Of a stretch of DNA of 64,000 bases, positions 60,350 to 64,000 are shown one piece after another; positions within the stretch are counted from its first letter, which is position 1; each line of letters starts with the position of its first letter. Source of the stretch: Gigaspora rosea (lineage: Eukaryota; Glomeromycota; Glomeromycetes; Diversisporales; Gigasporaceae); the NCBI GenBank assembly GCA_003550325.1, contig QKWP01002097.1, positions 11,987 to 75,986 of the forward strand, written 5' to 3'. The notes under the pieces were generated by a model, which saw only the letters and a list, made by a program, of their open reading frames with translations, did not search any database and had not been told where the DNA came from. The translations under genes were made by a program, and so were the position numbers.

Positions 60350-60622
60350 ACGAAAGAGGCTACAATTAAAAGTATATGAGGATACTAATAACTGTTTGAT
60401 TTGTGTAGTTAATAGTTGTTTTTATTATTGAAAGAGTATGAAGACTCGATGTTGAACTTGGGGTCCACATCGGCCGCTTTTATACNACGAAAGAGGCTAC
60501 AATTAAAAGTATATGAGGATACTAATAACTGTTTGATTTGTGTAGTTAATAGTTGTTTTTATTATTGAAAGAGTATGAAGACTCGATGTTGAACTTGAGG
60601 TCCACATCGGCCGCTTTTATAC
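60350..60622. repeat. Probable assembly duplication across a single N
   Basis: 60350-60485 and 60487-60622 are 136-bp copies with one difference, separated by the lone N at 60486. Confidence 0.85.
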
Positions 60623-61550
60623 TTTTTGAAATTTTACAAATGTAACGGTCAATATCTTTTACATGTGTAATATATACTACAACTACTATTAATAAAATAT
60701 ATAGTATAACTATTATAAATATAATATATGTAATAAATAATATATATGTAATAAATAAAATATCTAGAATATAAGCTATAAATATGACATCTTTTAGATA
60801 TGTCAGATCTACGATTTTTGCCCGCAGCAATCTCCTAGCCAATCAGATTGCTGATCTATCAATAAGTATAGAAGTAAATGTTTGTCAACTCCTATCTTAG
60901 CAACCAGAGGTCGTACAGGGATGTACTATAGCTCATTCGAACCGTCTCGGTGAGCTGAGTCGAATGGTGGTGGTTTCATTTAATTTGAATAAGTGGATCA
61001 TAGGTTATGATCACTTTTGTGTTTTTCTATAGGTCAACAATGTAAATCATGTTTTTCTGCTTTAGACAACTTGGAAGTAAATGCCTTATTTTCGCCCTTA
61101 ATTCCGAATCCATATTCATAATAATATCCAATCCAGAGTATTCTATCCGCATCTAAATTCAATAAAATTGATTAAAGCATTTATAACTTGATTTAGTAAA
61201 TGATAACTTCTTGAAAGTTGTTTTATAAAAGTACGCCCCCAAGTGTCTCCATATGGAGTTATAAAAAAAAAAAGTTGTTTTATAAAAGACACACATGAGT
61301 GCTATTTTAGAAATATCAGGTTAGAAAATTAACCTTTATTTCAAAATAATACACTTATACATGATAATTATGAACTAATCTATTACATATGATATAACTA
61401 AGGGATGAACGATCTATAAAAAAAGCTAATAGTAAACTTCCTTTATAAATGATCAATATTTTTCGTGTGGGAATAGTTCCTATTTGATACCTAATCGTGG
61501 AAACCAAAAAATTTAGCATTAGTTAATATATGATTATTAGTGTAAGCTAC
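60623..61550. other. Spacer; contains a GTCTCGGTGAGC module remnant
   Basis: CGTCTCGGTGAGCTGAGTCG and AATAAGTGGATCATAGG at about 60945-61010 match the internal block of the Harbinger-like MITEs. No gene seen. Confidence 0.4.
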
Positions 61551-63866
61551 GATGGAAGACTACGACACAATAGAAGAGGATTTCAGATACTATTCTGATG
61601 ATTACACTTACGAAATTGTTGAAAGTTCAGGAACCTTAGGTGAAACCTTATCAGCAACGACCGTTATACCTAGCACTCAAACAACGGATTCTTTCCTATA
61701 TCTTCAGAAAGCCAAAAAAAAGTAATAAACATAGTGGTAAACTAGAGATTTTGCATAACTAACAATTGAAAAATTTTTAGTTAAAAAACCTGAAAATAAA
61801 AGGCCATACAAACATAAAAATCTATCATTCACTCGTGAGTATTTTGAAAAAATGGTAAATACTCAAAATGAAGAGATATGAGTTTGCAAAATCATAAATC
61901 AAAACGGTAAAAAATGCGGACAAGAATATAAGAATATAGGAAGCTCAACCGGAAATCTTATTACACATTTCAAAGATATTCATAGAATCATTTCACAGAA
62001 TGATACGGAAAATGTAAAAAAGGTATTATGCATATATAAAAATAAAAAATATAAAATTAAATTAAATTAAAAAACAAATACCAATAATTTTTAGCTGCAG
62101 GACTCCAAAATTACTGATTTTGTACGAAAACCTCATTCCCATCCTCAACATATTCAGAAAAGACGTGAAGAAACACTTCTCAAGTGGATGTTACGTTCAA
62201 ACCAGCCTCTTTCCACGGTTACTGACGAAGCATATAAAGAAAAAATAGCTGAATTCGATCCCTTTTTTATTATTCCGGGAGAAAAAAAAATTAGAACAAT
62301 GATCGCCAAAAGTTATAATTATAATCAGGAAAGTTTAAAAAACCTTCTTCAAACTGTAGAAAATATTTCACTTACAATTGATCTCTGGTCCAGTAAAGCT
62401 AAGCACAGATATCTAGGAATTACCGCCACTTGGATTATGCCCAATTTCGAAATTAAAGATATTATGTTAGAAAATAAATACGTTCCTTCGCCGCATACTA
62501 GTAGAGTTATCGCTAATGAACTTCATAAGTGCATTGAGTTGTGGAATCTTGAAAATCGCATAACATCAATCACCACTGATAACGGCGCTAACATGGTCTC
62601 TGCTTTTTCATTATTAAATAAAAAAAATAGATGCGAAAATGTTAAACGTCTTTCATGTTCGGCCCATACCCTTCAGTTGGTAATTGGAAAATGACTAGCA
62701 CCTGCAGAGATTTTAATAGCACGTGCAAAAAGACTAATTCAATTTTTCCAATCTCAAAAACAGGTGGAACGTTTAAAGGAGGTGCAAAAAAAACTTGGTT
62801 ATGCGGATGTATTAAGTTGTATTCAGGACGTATCTACATGCTGGAATTCTATGTATTACGCCTGGGACTGTCTTTGTTTTTTAAAAGATGCAATAATTCA
62901 ACTCCAAACCAATTTATATACTTCATTTGATCGGGATATAAAAAAAGATGGTAATAAATTAAAAAGGATACTTCTTTCGGATGATGAATGGGAGCTGCTA
63001 GATCAATTTATTGATTTACTAATGCCATTCGAGAAGGCAACGCGAGAATTTTCAGAAAATACGTATGTAACGTTAAGTAAAATTATTCCTATGATTAAAG
63101 AGATAATTTTTGATTTAGCAACAAAAGACCTCCCAATAATAATCTTTTTTTGGATGAGGATACCGTGTTCGAATTAGAAGGCAAAGATGTACAGCCTATT
63201 AATTTCGACAATGATGAAATAATTAGTAATATTACTAAAAAAAAATTTTAATCAAAAACCCATTAGATATGATAGGTATTCTAGAAAAGTTCAGCAAAAT
63301 ATTTACAGTGCACTAATATACTATTGGAATGATCCCAGCAACCTCAGTTTAATGGCAGCTTTGTTGAATCCACATTACAAAAGCTTGGATTTTCTAGGTG
63401 ACAATTATGAAAAAGAATTTTTTATACAAAGACTTCGTGGTGAATTCAGCGAATTTAAAGAACCAACAACAGAACAATCAACCCATCCAACTTCATCCAA
63501 CACGGATTCAACACGTTCACATAAAGAATATCTTCAACAACATTAACTAAAAAGAAAAAAAAGGATAGACCAGCATTAGACCTAAATATTGATGAAATTT
63601 CAAGTTATCTGTCATTGCTATTAGCACTAAATACTGAAGATCCTTTGGATTGGTAGAAAACACAGCTGCAAAAATTTCCAAAGCTTTCCAAAATAGCCTA
63701 AAAGTACCTTGCAATACCAGCAATATCGGTCTCGAGCGAATGTTTGTTTTCGGACGCTGAAAATCTGATTAGTCCTAAAAGAACAAGCTTAGATCCAACA
63801 TTAGTAGCTCAAATGCTATTTTTAAAAAGGAACATGAAAACGATGAATGTTTTTGTACCAGTATGA
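61551..63866 (+). pseudogene. Second hAT transposase, decayed
   Basis: ATG 61551 opens MEDYDTIEEDFRYYSDD, interrupted by a stop at 61722. A BED-type zinc finger follows (VCKI...GKKCGQEY...NLITHFKDIH, with H-x4-H spacing) and a 72-bp intron at 62023-62094 (GTATTA...TTTTTAG). The long frame 62188-62694 carries the hAT core: SLTIDLWSSKAKHRYLGIT, SITTDNGANMVSAF and RLSCSAHTLQLVIGK. After TGA at 62692 the frame resumes: LGYADVLSCIQDVSTCWNSM. Later pieces include LMAALLNPHYKSLDFLG and the dimerisation domain with AISVSSECLFSDAENLISPKR, ending at TGA 63866. Several stops and frame changes make it non-functional. It differs from the 34.5-kb hAT, so two hAT lineages are present. The element's ends were not found; the right one may lie outside the window. 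Confidence 0.8.
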
Positions 63867-64000
63867 ACAGTATTAAAATAACCTTGAAAAAGGTATAATT
63901 CCAAAATGAAAAAAGGTATTTGGATGGTACTTGAAGGCAGCAATTCTAATATACAAAATAAATTTAAATTATAAATATTATTATAAATATATTCGTAACA

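Overview
The window looks like nuclear DNA of an arbuscular mycorrhizal fungus (Glomeromycotina, most like Rhizophagus). The evidence is very AT-rich, gene-poor DNA, short GT-AG introns (55-95 bp), one conserved eukaryotic host gene (a Sec7-family ARF guanine-nucleotide exchange factor) and a dense, nested load of DNA transposons, Helitron and SINE-like retroposons. The organism call is an inference from style and content, not a database match.

Layout. 0-13 kb: no intact gene. It holds one decayed reading frame (2.0-2.6 kb), two tandem-repeat tracts (3.1-5.2 kb) and a string of non-autonomous inverted-repeat elements, many with target-site duplications (TSDs) visible by eye. At 9.1-12.2 kb a hAT-type MITE contains a tRNA-headed SINE, which contains two further MITEs. 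12.8-19.4 kb: a Mutator-like element (MULE) with FAR1-type DNA-binding, transposase, SWIM and zinc-knuckle remnants. A 2.79-kb TA-flanked element interrupts it, and that element carries another hAT MITE. 19.4-20.2 kb: a second type of tRNA-headed SINE. 20.28-20.53 kb: a near-perfect foldback. 21.75-25.50 kb: a 3.7-kb element with inverted repeats and a nearly intact DDE transposase (one in-frame TGA), sitting inside a decayed Helitron that runs leftwards from about 29.3 kb.

29.8-33.7 kb: another nested stack (SINE; truncated Harbinger-like MITE containing a hAT-type element containing a SINE and a MITE). 34.0-38.5 kb: a complete hAT element with perfect 8-bp TSD, canonical CAGGGTTGG ends and a three-exon transposase gene damaged by a single-nucleotide frameshift. 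39.7-46.3 kb: the only clear host gene, SEC7/BIG-type ARF-GEF, minus strand, two exons, 2,156 codons. 46.3-61.5 kb: no recognised gene, but MITEs, a 1.3-kb TA element with repeated subterminal motifs, a minisatellite, a MULE-type MITE with 9-bp TSD, T-rich low-complexity DNA and a sequencing gap. 61.5-63.9 kb: a second, decayed hAT transposase.

Several element families with unrelated ends share internal sequence: a TTAGGG-rich, telomere-like stretch followed by a TAGTAAAATTGC-type core. Nested copies and filled/empty site pairs make the order of insertions readable. Two single-N positions are each flanked by near-identical direct repeats (254 and 136 bp) and look like unmerged contig overlaps rather than real duplications.
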